Numbered from the stretch's first letter, positions 1 to 8,800 are shown. The stretch: 13,744 nucleotides of DNA from JBCCWR01 sp039193385 (GCA_039193385.1 JBCCWR010000058.1:1-13744); one strand, 5' to 3'. Numbers and translations are program-made. Notes: generated by a model not told the origin, from the letters alone.

Positions 1-357
1 ATTATTGCTACAATTATTCCCTGCATTTTTGCCCTGCTGCAATTCACGCATGAAATTCATAACTTCATTATTGTTGCTATCGGTATCAGCTCTGTACAAA
101 TGTTTGTTGGTAATTTTTTAGAACCTCGACTCATGGGTGATTCCCTCAACCTCAGCCCACTCATTATTATGATTTCATTAGTACTATGGGGAACGCTCTG
201 GGGCATAGCGGGAATGTTCTTATGCGTCCCCATCACAGTTATAGCTATCATCGTTTTTGCAAGCTTTGAAACGACGCGTCCTGCAGCTATTTTTCTATCT
301 AAAGATGGCAAGTTCCCCTCCATCGATCATACGCACCCCAAAAACAGTAGTAGCTAA
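1..357 (+). CDS. AI-2E family transporter, C-terminal fragment (5' truncated by window edge)
   Basis: The reading frame is open from the first base to a TAA at 355-357, giving the last 118 residues of a membrane protein. It shows the conserved end of the AI-2E/PerM/YdiK family (PF01594): hydrophobic helices flanking the signature around GNFLEPRLMGDSLNLSPL, then a long helix ending in the FLCVPITV-type segment, then a short polar tail. The family consists of polytopic inner-membrane proteins, usually about 350 residues. Members are linked to autoinducer-2 export or Na+/H+ exchange, and the name does not fix the substrate. The N-terminal two thirds lie outside the window, so start and operon context cannot be judged. 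Its stop codon is one base from the stop of the convergent DUF2237 gene, leaving no room for a separate terminator. Family assignment is firm; transported substrate is unknown. Confidence 0.92.
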   Translation: MIATIIPCIFALLQFTHEIHNFIIVAIGISSVQMFVGNFLEPRLMGDSLNLSPLIIMISLVLWGTLWGIAGMFLCVPITVIAIIVFASFETTRPAAIFLSKDGKFPSIDHTHPKNSSS

Positions 358-358
358 T

Positions 359-736
359 TTATACCTCGCGTTTTAAAGCATGCGCTTTGAGATCATCCAA
401 GTCTACGTACTCCAGGGCTGTAATATGACATGCTTCTAGAACAACCTGAGGTGCACAGCCTTCATTAAAAGCTTCCGCCCAACGTTGCACACAAAGACAC
501 CACATATCTCCATCTTTTAATCCTGGGAAGTGATATTCCGGCACTGGCGTGATCAGATCATTCCCCTTGCTCCTGGAAAAGGCGAGAAACTCATCCGTCA
601 TACGAGCACATACTGTATGCAATCCATAATCAGTCGGCCCGGTTCTACAGTAACCATCTCGATAAAAACCCGTCATAGGGTTTTCACAACAACGAACCAA
701 ATCGCCCCCTAAAACATTAGTTAACTTCGCACTCAT
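359..736 (-). CDS. DUF2237 family protein
   Basis: A complete 125-residue cytoplasmic protein matching the DUF2237 family (PF09996) over nearly its whole length. Recognisable blocks are NVLG near residue 7, the NPMTGFYRDGYC block at 19-30, GLHTVCARMTDEFL at 38-51, SKGNDL at 56-61, PEYHFPGLKDGDMWCLC at 66-82 and the C-terminal VVLEACH...ALEYV. It is rich in cysteine (C16, C17, C30, C43, C80, C82, C94, C103), and the paired C16-C17 and the CxC at 80-82 could bind a metal or be redox active; that is inference. No biochemical function is established for the family to my knowledge. The ATG at 734-736 has no clear Shine-Dalgarno. The gene stands alone, convergent with the AI-2E transporter and divergent from the tRNA-Leu beyond a 161-bp gap. 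Confidence 0.9.
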   Translation of the reverse strand: MSAKLTNVLGGDLVRCCENPMTGFYRDGYCRTGPTDYGLHTVCARMTDEFLAFSRSKGNDLITPVPEYHFPGLKDGDMWCLCVQRWAEAFNEGCAPQVVLEACHITALEYVDLDDLKAHALKREV

Positions 737-897
737 GGACTAAGATTAGCACACATTCTACAACGTGCGTTAGATAAAAGAAATGACCCGTAAAAAGACT
801 TTTTATTTCGAAACATAGAAGATGATTTGTCTTAAGAAAACAAATAGAATACTTGCACAATAAAGCATCCTGCTGCATTGTGTTTCTCCCTTTTTAA

Positions 898-979
898 GGG
901 CGTGTGGCGAAATTGGCAGACGCGCTGGATTTAGGTTCCAGTGGAGCAATCCGTGTGGGTTCGAGTCCCTCCACGCCTA
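898..979 (+). tRNA. tRNA-Leu (anticodon UAG)
   Basis: An 82-nt class II tRNA. The acceptor stem pairs 898-904 with 972-978 (first pair G-U), with discriminator A979. The D-arm contains the typical leucine sequence around GGCGAAATTGGCAGACGC. The anticodon stem 925-929/937-941 encloses a seven-base loop with TAG at 932-934, reading CUA and other CUN codons. A variable arm at 942-954 forms a short GGA/TCC stem, and the T-loop is TTCGAGT (960-966). The T stem has one T-T mismatch (956/970). No CCA is encoded. The preceding 161-bp gap (737-897) holds only a weak promoter-like pair, TTGCAC at 853-858 and CATTGT at 876-881 with 17-bp spacing; it is suggestive only. The tRNA ends 23 bp from the 3' end of the convergent thrC. 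Confidence 0.96.
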
Positions 980-1002
980 TACTTTAAAATCTTCTTTCTT
1001 CT

Positions 1003-2328
1003 TTACTGTTTTACCGAAGCCAAAGCTTCTTTAACAGCATCCACACTGGCAGTCAGTTCAACTGGTTTATTGGGATGGTTACTGGGAAAGTTTAAAGTCT
1101 CCTCATGGTACTTCACTTTAAAGTCCGTAAATTTCAAGCCATGTGCCGTTGAAATAACAACCACACGTTCCGATTTATCAATCTTACCCGCTCGGAACAA
1201 CTTGATCATTGCAGCTAAAGCTACACCTGTATGCGGACAATTAAACATCCCTGTTCTATCACCAAGAGCTGCTGCATCCGCTAGTTCCTCTTCTGAGGCT
1301 TGTTCGACGATTCCATCAAAAAGTTCCATTGTCTTAATAGCTTTTTGAACACTGATAGGGTTTCCAATCTGGATCGCACTAGCCAGAGTTTTTTCCGCCT
1401 GGATCGGCTGATAATTTTCCCACCCTCTCTGGTAAGCAAGATAAAGAGGATTAGCCTTTTCCGCCTGGGCGACGACAATGCGCGGTAGTTTTGTAATAAC
1501 ACCCATTTCTCGAAGCATCAGTAGGCCTTTGCCCAAAGCAGATACATTACCCAAATTACCACCAGGAATAATCATGACATCCGGCACATTCCATTCAAAT
1601 TGCTGCACAATCTCAATCCCAACCGTCTTTTGTCCTTCAACGCGCAGTGAGTTCATGGAGTTTGCCAAGTAGATGGTTTCATCTTTAGTGATTTCCTGAA
1701 CCACCTTCATACAACCATCAAAGTCTGTATCTAATGAAAGAACGAGCGAGTTATTAGCAATTGGTTGCACCAGCTGCGCAATAGAAATTTTTCCTTTAGG
1801 CAGCAACACAATAGATTTGATACCTGCAGCCGCACAGTAAACACCGAGTGCGGCCGATGTATCCCCCGTAGAAGCACACGCGACTGCCTGGATAGGAGCT
1901 CCATTGCTAATCATTTTATTAACTTGAGAAACAAGGACGGTCATACCCAGATCTTTAAAAGAGCCGCTATGGGTGTTACCACAAAGCTTGATCCATACAT
2001 CTTCCATGCCAATGGCCTTGCCAAAACGCTCGGCCCAGAAAAGATTGGTCCCTCCTTCATAGAGAGAAACAACGTGATTGTCCTCTATCTCAGGTAAAAT
2101 CCATTCTTTCTTGCCCCAAACGCCGGAACCATAAGGCCACTGTGTGCTCTTATAACGATCCTCAAATAGTTTTTTCCAGTCGTCAGCACTATGTTTTTTG
2201 AGCTCTTCATAATCATGGCGCACTTCGAGAAGAGAATCACAGCATTCACAACGATAGATAATCTTATCCAATGGATAAGTCTCAGCGCATTGACTATTGA
2301 TACATTGAAACCAGGCTCTATATCCCAT
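1003..2328 (-). CDS. thrC: Threonine synthase
   Basis: This 441-residue PLP enzyme converts O-phosphohomoserine to threonine, the last step of threonine synthesis, in the cytoplasm. Near the N-terminus a cysteine cluster (C9, C14, C27, C29, C30) resembles the small zinc-ribbon segment seen in plant-type threonine synthases. The PLP lysine is K125 in the SGSFKDLGM motif. STGDTSAAL lies at 153-161, and the glycine-rich phosphate-binding loop PGGNLGN at 255-261. Length and motif order fit the fold type II plant/archaeal class. The ATG at 2326-2328 is preceded by an AT-rich leader without a clear Shine-Dalgarno, and by a hairpin at 2350-2384 that could influence expression. It lies 133 bp downstream of the Sel1 gene on the same strand. 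No other threonine genes are adjacent, so it is probably transcribed alone or as the last gene of a loose block. Confidence 0.96.
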   Translation of the reverse strand: MGYRAWFQCINSQCAETYPLDKIIYRCECCDSLLEVRHDYEELKKHSADDWKKLFEDRYKSTQWPYGSGVWGKKEWILPEIEDNHVVSLYEGGTNLFWAERFGKAIGMEDVWIKLCGNTHSGSFKDLGMTVLVSQVNKMISNGAPIQAVACASTGDTSAALGVYCAAAGIKSIVLLPKGKISIAQLVQPIANNSLVLSLDTDFDGCMKVVQEITKDETIYLANSMNSLRVEGQKTVGIEIVQQFEWNVPDVMIIPGGNLGNVSALGKGLLMLREMGVITKLPRIVVAQAEKANPLYLAYQRGWENYQPIQAEKTLASAIQIGNPISVQKAIKTMELFDGIVEQASEEELADAAALGDRTGMFNCPHTGVALAAMIKLFRAGKIDKSERVVVISTAHGLKFTDFKVKYHEETLNFPSNHPNKPVELTASVDAVKEALASVKQ

Positions 2329-2349
2329 GAACTTTAAAATTTAACTCAA

Positions 2350-2384
2350 CTTAAGGGGCATGGAAAATGCCATTCACGCTTAAG
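2350..2384 (-). promoter_or_regulatory. Hairpin in the leader of thrC / tail of the Sel1 transcript
   Basis: An imperfect stem-loop lies 21 bases upstream of the thrC start. The outer arms are CTTAAG (2350-2355) and CTTAAG (2379-2384), self-complementary to each other. The inner arms GGCAT (2357-2361) and ATGCC (2367-2371) close a five-base loop, with an asymmetric internal bulge. No clean T-run follows on the minus strand, so a strong intrinsic terminator for the Sel1 gene is unlikely. It may be an mRNA structure affecting thrC translation. I see no leader peptide with threonine or isoleucine codon runs. No function is shown. Confidence 0.3.
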
Positions 2385-2461
2385 AGTTTCAAGGAAATAG
2401 AGGAAAAAGACGAAACTGGCCTCTTTGACTATCATTACAAAATAATGAATGAACTTTTCAA

Positions 2462-3370
2462 TTATGCGTCTTCAATGACCTTAAATGCCTCCGCAAGTTC
2501 TTTGGCCTTCTCAACATCTTCTCTTTTCATACTCTTTTCAAGCTCATATCCCATTTGCGACGCTGCCTGACTTCCCTGAACCGCACTCAAAAAACACCAC
2601 TTCATCGCTTCGACCAGGTCTTTGTCTCCACCAATGCCCTGCACTAAAAGAGTGACCATACCCTCTTGCGCGGCAACCATACCACGGTTAGCCGCCGCTT
2701 GCATCCAACGGCGCCCTTTCATCTCATCTTTCTTGACGCCCTGACCGGTTAGATATAGGAGCGCCAAGTCATTCATAGCTCCGGCATGTCCCTGCTGGGC
2801 CGCTAGAGTGTAATACTTTGCCGCTTCTTTAGGGTTAGCCAGAACCCCCTTTCCACGCATATAGAGCATCCCCAAAATATTCTGTGCATCTACATCTCCC
2901 TGCAAAGCGGCTTTTTGAAACCATTCGGCAGCTTTCACAATATCAGCTTCCACACCCACACCTTGAGAATAAGCCTTGCCCACATTAAACATCGCCTGCG
3001 GGTGACCTGCTTCAGCGGATTTGATAAACCATGCAAAGCTTTTCTCCAGACTCGGCTCCACACCCCATGCTGTCAGGTAACAAGATCCCAACTTATTCAT
3101 TGCCATAGCGTGGCCGCTATCCGCAGCCTTACGTACCCAGTCAAATCCCTCCTGCTTATAATTATCACCCTTCTTGTCATTCCAGATAAGCAACCCATAA
3201 GCATACTGAGCTTCAACGTCCCCATCCTTCGCTGCTCTCTTTATTTCTTCTTGAGGTTTTCCGACCCAGGGTCCTTCCGTCACCTGCGCCAGCGAAGAGC
3301 TAGTTCCACAAAGCAAAAGAGCTGTAAAAACAATAAAACTCCATATAAAACGATATTTAAAAGTAATCAT
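2462..3370 (-). CDS. Exported Sel1-repeat (SLR/TPR-like) protein
   Basis: A 302-residue protein with a Sec signal peptide: basic start, hydrophobic core at about 8-21, likely cleavage after A28 in SLAQ. The mature part consists of six Sel1-like repeats with exact 36-residue spacing, starting near residues 50, 86, 122, 158, 194 and 230. Each begins with a G-x-x-x-A-x-x-x-L/G pattern and contains the turn motif around GxGV plus the A-x-x-W/Y-x-x-x-A-A helix. A charged helical tail of about 35 residues follows. Sel1 arrays form alpha-solenoids that bind partner proteins, often in the periplasm; the partner here is unknown. C21 does not form an acceptable lipobox (LLLC), so I read it as a soluble periplasmic protein. 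The ATG lacks a Shine-Dalgarno. It lies 156 bp downstream of the DUF1573 gene, same strand. Confidence 0.9.
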   Translation of the reverse strand: MITFKYRFIWSFIVFTALLLCGTSSSLAQVTEGPWVGKPQEEIKRAAKDGDVEAQYAYGLLIWNDKKGDNYKQEGFDWVRKAADSGHAMAMNKLGSCYLTAWGVEPSLEKSFAWFIKSAEAGHPQAMFNVGKAYSQGVGVEADIVKAAEWFQKAALQGDVDAQNILGMLYMRGKGVLANPKEAAKYYTLAAQQGHAGAMNDLALLYLTGQGVKKDEMKGRRWMQAAANRGMVAAQEGMVTLLVQGIGGDKDLVEAMKWCFLSAVQGSQAASQMGYELEKSMKREDVEKAKELAEAFKVIEDA

Positions 3371-3444
3371 AATAAGCAGAAATATTTAGCCACCAGCTTC
3401 CGCAAAGCAAGTCTCGCTCCATCTAGACTTTGTTAGAATCGTGT

Positions 3445-3470
3445 GACAAAATTAGCAGTAAAACTTTGTC
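3445..3470. repeat. Short inverted repeat GACAAA-N14-TTTGTC upstream of the Sel1 gene
   Basis: In the 156-bp gap between the DUF1573 and Sel1 genes, GACAAA (3445-3450) and TTTGTC (3465-3470) form perfect six-base arms around a 14-bp spacer. On the minus strand the left arm overlaps TTGTCA, a five-of-six match to a sigma-70 -35 element, but no convincing -10 follows at the right spacing. It could be an operator or chance; the arms are short and no second copy was seen. Confidence 0.2.
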
Positions 3471-3526
3471 CGGAGGCTATATAAAACCAAAATCAACCTA
3501 GTTTAACGAACCAAAGCCCTCATGAT

Positions 3527-4192
3527 TTATTGAGCCACCAGAAAGAAATTGTAAAAAGCAGGTTGTTCCGCAGGCACATCGCTTCTAATGACAACTTTGC
3601 TTCGCACTGGTCTTGGGTCTGTTACAGGTCTAACTTTAAATTTGTAAATCTTACCTTCATCCTCAGTTTCGATCTCAATAGAAAAATAATCTGTCGAGGT
3701 TGATTCCACGCTAAGATTGACTGGCTGATCTACCAGAATACGAGCCGTAATTATTTTCTCTTTGCTAAAATCGTCTTTTCGCCAAATCAGATAAGAAGGT
3801 TCCATTTCCAGGAGACGAGGAATATCCACTGCCAGCTTGAGTTCATAATTTTTACCCTTATCATTATCTGTCGTCGTATGAACTATGATGCGACTTTTTT
3901 GCAAACCTGTCTTTCCCTTAAAATCAAAGACTGCTTCTATAAAACCCTTTTCTCCAGGCTGATAAATTTTCTTTTCCGGATCAGCAGCCGTGCAACTACA
4001 GGATGTGGATACCTTATCGATTTTAACTATGTTTTTGGATCGATTTTCAAAAGGATATTGAACGACCGCTTTTTTATCTCCCAGTTTTGCTTTAACGCTT
4101 TGCTGTTTCTGTTCCCACTTGATCTCAGCATGTAGAGATGAAATGGTTAATGCTGTTACTATGGTAATAGTTATGAATCGTATGATCTTCAT
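3527..4192 (-). CDS. DUF1573 domain exported protein
   Basis: A 221-residue protein with a signal peptide (basic start, hydrophobic core, predicted cleavage after A22 in LHA). Residues about 24-110 match DUF1573 (PF07610), an Ig-like beta domain common in Bacteroidota and PVC bacteria. The hallmarks are the TSCSCTAA block with C65 and C67, the PGEKG turn at 79-83 and the FDFKGKTGLQKS strand pair at 89-100. The C-terminal half is a second beta-rich region without a clear family. The CxC pair might bind a metal or form a disulfide in the periplasm; this is inference and no function is established. The ATG has one of the few good ribosome sites in the window, AGGGG at 4196-4200 and AAGGA at 4203-4207 on the minus strand. 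It follows lnt by 61 bp and may be cotranscribed with it. Confidence 0.88.
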   Translation of the reverse strand: MKIIRFITITIVTALTISSLHAEIKWEQKQQSVKAKLGDKKAVVQYPFENRSKNIVKIDKVSTSCSCTAADPEKKIYQPGEKGFIEAVFDFKGKTGLQKSRIIVHTTTDNDKGKNYELKLAVDIPRLLEMEPSYLIWRKDDFSKEKIITARILVDQPVNLSVESTSTDYFSIEIETEDEGKIYKFKVRPVTDPRPVRSKVVIRSDVPAEQPAFYNFFLVAQ

Positions 4193-4253
4193 CTTCCCCT
4201 TATCCTTATCTCAGTAGCACTCTATCTTAAATTATTCATATATCAATGGCAGG

Positions 4254-5840
4254 TTACTCTCTCTTTGTCCTGAAATATTTCTTTAGTAGGACTATCAAAC
4301 AAAGCAGACCACAAAGTAAAGGAAACCAATTTCCAAAACGCGCATAAAAGGTTTTTTTAGTATGAGTAGAAATTTGCACCGAGCCTCGTAAAATCCCTGC
4401 ATCATGTGTTGATTCAGTAACAGGGTCGAAGAGTTTTTGCGAGATGACACCTCTATCCGTGATCACACAAGTTACCCCATTGTTAGCCACACGAAGCATA
4501 GGTCTGCGAAATTCTACTGTTCTTGGTAATGCATTCTGTAAATGCTGCTGCGTTTGAGCCGACCGTCCAAACCAACCACCATTGGTTAAATTAACAAACA
4601 AGTCGGGATTCAAATTGGCGGCACGACGAGCCAAGCGACCCATAGTATCTTCAAAACAAATCAATGGTGCCACTCTCGTCTCCTGACCATTCACAGCAAA
4701 AGTTAAAATTTTCATTTCCTTTCCCGCGCTAAAGTCGTCACCCAGCGGGACAAATTTTCTTAAAAAAGGAAGCGTATCGCCAAATGGAACATATTCTCCC
4801 ATGGGAACCAGATGATTTTTATAATAAGTTTGCGGCTGTTTTGAAATTCCCTGAAGTAACACCGCCGCATTATAAACACCCTTTAAAGAACCCGCATGCG
4901 AACCAAAGAGCATAGTCCTCTCTTCATCTTCATTCCATCTGAGAAATAGATCCTGGAAATCTGGATGGTACAGAATGGATTGAGGAATAGGTGTCTCAGG
5001 CCAAACGATTAAATCTATCTCTCGCCCAAACATGCCCAGCTCAGTTAAGTCAGCAAATTTTTCAAGCGCTTTTTCTGTACTGATACCTTGTCCCCATGGG
5101 TCTTGGGGAAGATCAGGCTGCACAGCGAGAAACTTCAACTCATGAGAAACTTCAGGCTCTCTGAGTGTTTCTTGCATCCCATACATAAAGGCACAGCCGA
5201 TTAATAAAATTCCGAAAGTAAATTCCATATGCACATTTGTTCTCTGCTTACGCAGGAGTTCTGAATGCAACCGCCTGACTGTCATACACAAAGTCAGCCC
5301 AACTTGCAGAACGAGCCATGTGACAAGATAAATGCCGCCAAACTCTGCTACCTGCAAAAGACCGACCACCTTAATCTGGCTAACTCCCACAAAATTCCAG
5401 GGAAATCCTGTAAGAACCCAACCCCGCAACCATTCCAAACAAACCCAGGCACTGGCTCCTAATAGTGCGCGAGATATATTATACACAGAGCCATAACGTG
5501 CCGGCATAGGATGAAACATGTGGCACCAGAACAAATACCATGCTGCCGGATAAAAACTTAAATAAAGACATAAAGCAGCCCAGCCCAAAACAGAAACCTC
5601 TGTTAACCAGAACAAACTGCTCAAAAAATGCACTAGACCGAAAACATAGCCCAGAGCCACAGCCTGTTTGATGGTGACTTCACGATAGGTCGGTAGTAAA
5701 GCGATGGGGAAAAAAGCAACCCATCCAAACCAATCCTGTTCAAACGGAGGAAAAGCCAGTGTTAATAAAAGACCGGATAAACATGCCAGCACCCAGGGCA
5801 TGCTTTGCACCGCAAAGGTTTTTATGGATAACGCTTTCAT
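4254..5840 (-). CDS. lnt: Apolipoprotein N-acyltransferase
   Basis: This inner-membrane enzyme N-acylates the amino-terminal cysteine of lipoproteins, the third step of lipoprotein maturation in Gram-negative bacteria. I chose the ATG at 5838-5840, giving 528 residues. An in-frame TTG at 5862-5864 would add eight, but the ATG is preceded by a GAGTGG sequence. In the longer numbering, the N-terminal 230 residues are membrane helices, including the family segment around LAFPPFEQDWFGWVAFFP. A nitrilase-fold domain follows, with the expected catalytic triad: E290 in WPETPIP, K349 in YYKNHLVPMGEYVPFG and C403 in PLICFED. A final helix lies at about 512-529. Length is close to the E. coli enzyme. 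It starts 29 bp after the stop of the fused dehydrogenase gene and is probably cotranscribed with it; I see no functional link between them. Confidence 0.95.
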   Translation of the reverse strand: MKALSIKTFAVQSMPWVLACLSGLLLTLAFPPFEQDWFGWVAFFPIALLPTYREVTIKQAVALGYVFGLVHFLSSLFWLTEVSVLGWAALCLYLSFYPAAWYLFWCHMFHPMPARYGSVYNISRALLGASAWVCLEWLRGWVLTGFPWNFVGVSQIKVVGLLQVAEFGGIYLVTWLVLQVGLTLCMTVRRLHSELLRKQRTNVHMEFTFGILLIGCAFMYGMQETLREPEVSHELKFLAVQPDLPQDPWGQGISTEKALEKFADLTELGMFGREIDLIVWPETPIPQSILYHPDFQDLFLRWNEDEERTMLFGSHAGSLKGVYNAAVLLQGISKQPQTYYKNHLVPMGEYVPFGDTLPFLRKFVPLGDDFSAGKEMKILTFAVNGQETRVAPLICFEDTMGRLARRAANLNPDLFVNLTNGGWFGRSAQTQQHLQNALPRTVEFRRPMLRVANNGVTCVITDRGVISQKLFDPVTESTHDAGILRGSVQISTHTKKTFYARFGNWFPLLCGLLCLIVLLKKYFRTKRE

Positions 5841-5869
5841 GCATCCACTCAAACTGATACTCAACTAGA

Positions 5870-8800
5870 TCAAAGCAGGTCTGGACGAACTTCCAGCGTT
5901 TCAAGATTAGCTTTCACATCATTCAAAAACGCCGCCGCACCACCGCCATTAATAACTCGGTGATCAATGGTAAGCGAAAGATTAACAATCTCACGCTTGG
6001 CAATTTCACCATTATCTGAAGCTTCCAGTCTTTGATGAGGTGCATTGACCAAAATAGTGGCTACTGCAGGGGGAACAATGACCGGAATACCATGTGGAAT
6101 ATCAAACGCAGACATACTCGTAATGATTAAAGAAACATTTTCTCTGGCCTGGTCGACGCCTTTGCGCGCTTTCTCAACCTGCTTCTTTAGCACTTGGGCA
6201 AACTCACGCAAATTATAGTCATCCGCATTCTCCACAACAGCCGTCACTAAATCATCTCCCGGCAGCGATACCGCTACGCCCAAATGAACCTTCTTGTAAA
6301 CACGCAGCACACTTTGCTGAGGCAATGAACTTCTAAATGTGGGATTTTTCTTGGCCGCCTGAGTAATGCTCCAGGCGACAAGGGCAAACGTGCTGATCTC
6401 TTCTGTATCAGCATTTTCTTTGAGTGTCTTTCGAGCTTCTATAACCGTTCTCCAATCGACTTCCTGAAAAATAGTAGCCGGAACCGCTACACGAGCAGCA
6501 CGGACCAGACGGTTTGCCAGCACCTGCTGTTTGGGCGAAAGGCTTGTTTCATCATACTCAGCCGTTGAAATCAAATCCTGCGAACTCGCTCGCTCATTTG
6601 CCTTTTCCAGAGAATCCTCATCCTCCGACTCGATCAACTCTTCTTCAAGATCATCTGCCAGATCGGATTGAATCATTCCAATCACAGAACCAATTTCGAC
6701 TGTTGAGTCTTCTGCTGCTACCCACTCAAGCAGCTTACCTTCAAACGGTGACTCCACATCAACCACTGCCTTATCCGTTTCTAACTGATAGATGGGTTCA
6801 TCTTTCTTTACCGCATCGCCAGGTTGCTTAAAAAACTTCAAGACCCGTGCTTCTTCCAGACCTTCACCCACCATAGGAACTTTAACAGGAAGTTTGGATA
6901 ATAAAGATTTGGCCTCAACTGTCTTGGAAGCGTTTTTGATATAAGCTGTCTCCACGGCACGTCCGCCGTCTGCGACATCCATGACAGCTTGAATGATTTC
7001 TTCTTTTGAAGGTAGTGCGGTTTCTTCAAAAATCGGATTAAAGCCGATGTGCACATCGCCGCGAGAGACGAGCTTTGGAGCCATACGAAGAAACTCAAAT
7101 ATATCCTGCTCTTCTAAAATTTCAGAAATAATCTTCTGCCCCATACTACAGCTTCGATTATCTTCCTGAACGACAATGAGACGGCCCGTCCTAAAGACAG
7201 ATTCCTTCACACATTCCTTATCCCAGGGAACGATGGAACGTAAATCAATCACCTCCACCGAAATATTATGAGGTAAACCTTCGATAGCTTGCAGTACCTT
7301 ATCCACACAATTGCCCCAAGTGACAAGCGTCACATCTTGTCCTTCTTTACGAATACGCGCCTTACCCACAGGAATCGACTCGTAAGACGAAGGCGAATCC
7401 ATTTTCATTCTCAGCAGATGTTTGGGCAGAAGTACTAATGTAGGGTCGTTCAACATCAATGCGGTATGCATCAGGCCGGCGGCATCCTCCGGAGTGCTGG
7501 GCACCACGATTCTTAAGCCGGGAATGTGGGCAAAAGCGCCTTCGTTAGATTGACTATGCCAGGGGCCGCCTGCAGGAAGGTAAGCGCCATAGGGAGCATA
7601 AATAACTGCCGGGCAAATCCATTCGCCAAAAGTTCGCCAGCGTAGAGTAGATAAATTAGTTACGAGTTGATTCCAGGCCGGGCCGACGAAATCAATAAAT
7701 TGTAGCTCGAAAACCGGACGCATACCATAAGCGGCCAAGCCACAAGACATTCCCATAATCGTCGCTTCAGCAAGAGGTGAATTAAATACCCTCTCAGGAA
7801 AGCGGCTTGAAAGGCCATTGGTTAATTTGAAAACACCTCCCATGGGATCCTCAATGTCTTCACCAAAAAAGACATAGTGAGGATCACGCTCCAAAGCTTG
7901 CCCAAAAACCTTATTAATGGCATCGATCATCCGTGTTTTCTCTTCTTCCGCGCCTGGCAGCTTTTCCATAGAAATTTCGCGATCGCCCAGTATTTGATCA
8001 TACGTTTCTTCAGGGCGAGGATCTTTGGAACGCTCCGCCTCCCAGTAATCTCCCTCCACCTGTCGAACAAGATGGTCCTGCATCTCCTTCCATTCACCTT
8101 CATCAATTTCACCAGAAGAAATCAAATCCGCCGCCAGCAATTGCACGGGATCTCGCTGATCCATCTGCTCAATATCCTCAGAACTACGGTAAATACGGTG
8201 ATCATCGCTACTTGAGTGGCTACTCATACGATCCAGTTCAAACCACAACAATTGCGGACCTTGACCGCTACGGGCTTTCTCCAACGCCTCGGTGGATGAC
8301 TGATACACTTCATCCACACGGCGCGCATTCACGTGCTGAAAATATTCCTGACTAAATAAACCCAGACGCAAGGGATTTGAATGCTTCGTGCACGTACTGA
8401 TACCAAATTGATTATCTTCCACGATAAAAACAACGGGAAGTTTTAATTCATGTGCAATGACATACGCCTCATAAAATTCGCCCTGACGCATGCCTGCATC
8501 TCCCACACAAGCAACCACCGCATGGGGTGCCTTTTGTAATTTCATGCCCCAGGCCGTTCCGCAGGCAGGCAGTAAATTACTTCCAGTCGGAGAGGGCATA
8601 CTCCAGATATTATGCCGGCGGTTACTAAAGTGGGAGGGCAACTGACGGCCTCCGCTAGAACTTTCCCTCTTACCAAAAAAGCCCTGGGCCAATTCCAGAA
8701 GCTTAACACCCCTTTGTAAAATAAGAGCACGATCGCGGTAATGAGGAAATAGAAAATCCTTGGCTGTCATACCCATAGCCAAGGCAGCCAGTGCTTCATG

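Noticed and set aside
826..846. TTGTCT...TAGAAT promoter for tRNA-Leu
   Set aside because: The spacing is only about 12 bp, too short for a sigma-70 promoter.
941..1348. 135-residue plus-strand open frame overlapping the tRNA-Leu and the thrC 3' end
   Set aside because: It begins inside the tRNA and is antisense to thrC, whose motifs and length are unambiguous; the translation has no family resemblance.
2399..2424. Possible terminator hairpin AGAGG/CCTCT downstream of the Sel1 gene
   Set aside because: Five-base stem with a 16-base loop and no clean T-run on the minus strand; too weak to call.
2367..2570. 67-residue plus-strand open frame in the thrC-Sel1 gap
   Set aside because: Half of it is antisense to the Sel1 coding region, there is no ribosome site, and the translation is low-complexity Ser/Ala without any recognisable motif.
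3308..3310. Lipoprotein signal (lipobox) in the Sel1 protein at C21
   Set aside because: The preceding residues are LLL; position -1 must be a small residue, so signal peptidase II is unlikely to act. A standard SLA cleavage site follows.
7877..8215. 112-residue plus-strand open frame opposite the E1 alpha region
   Set aside because: It is antisense to well-conserved dehydrogenase sequence and its composition is that of a reverse-complement shadow.
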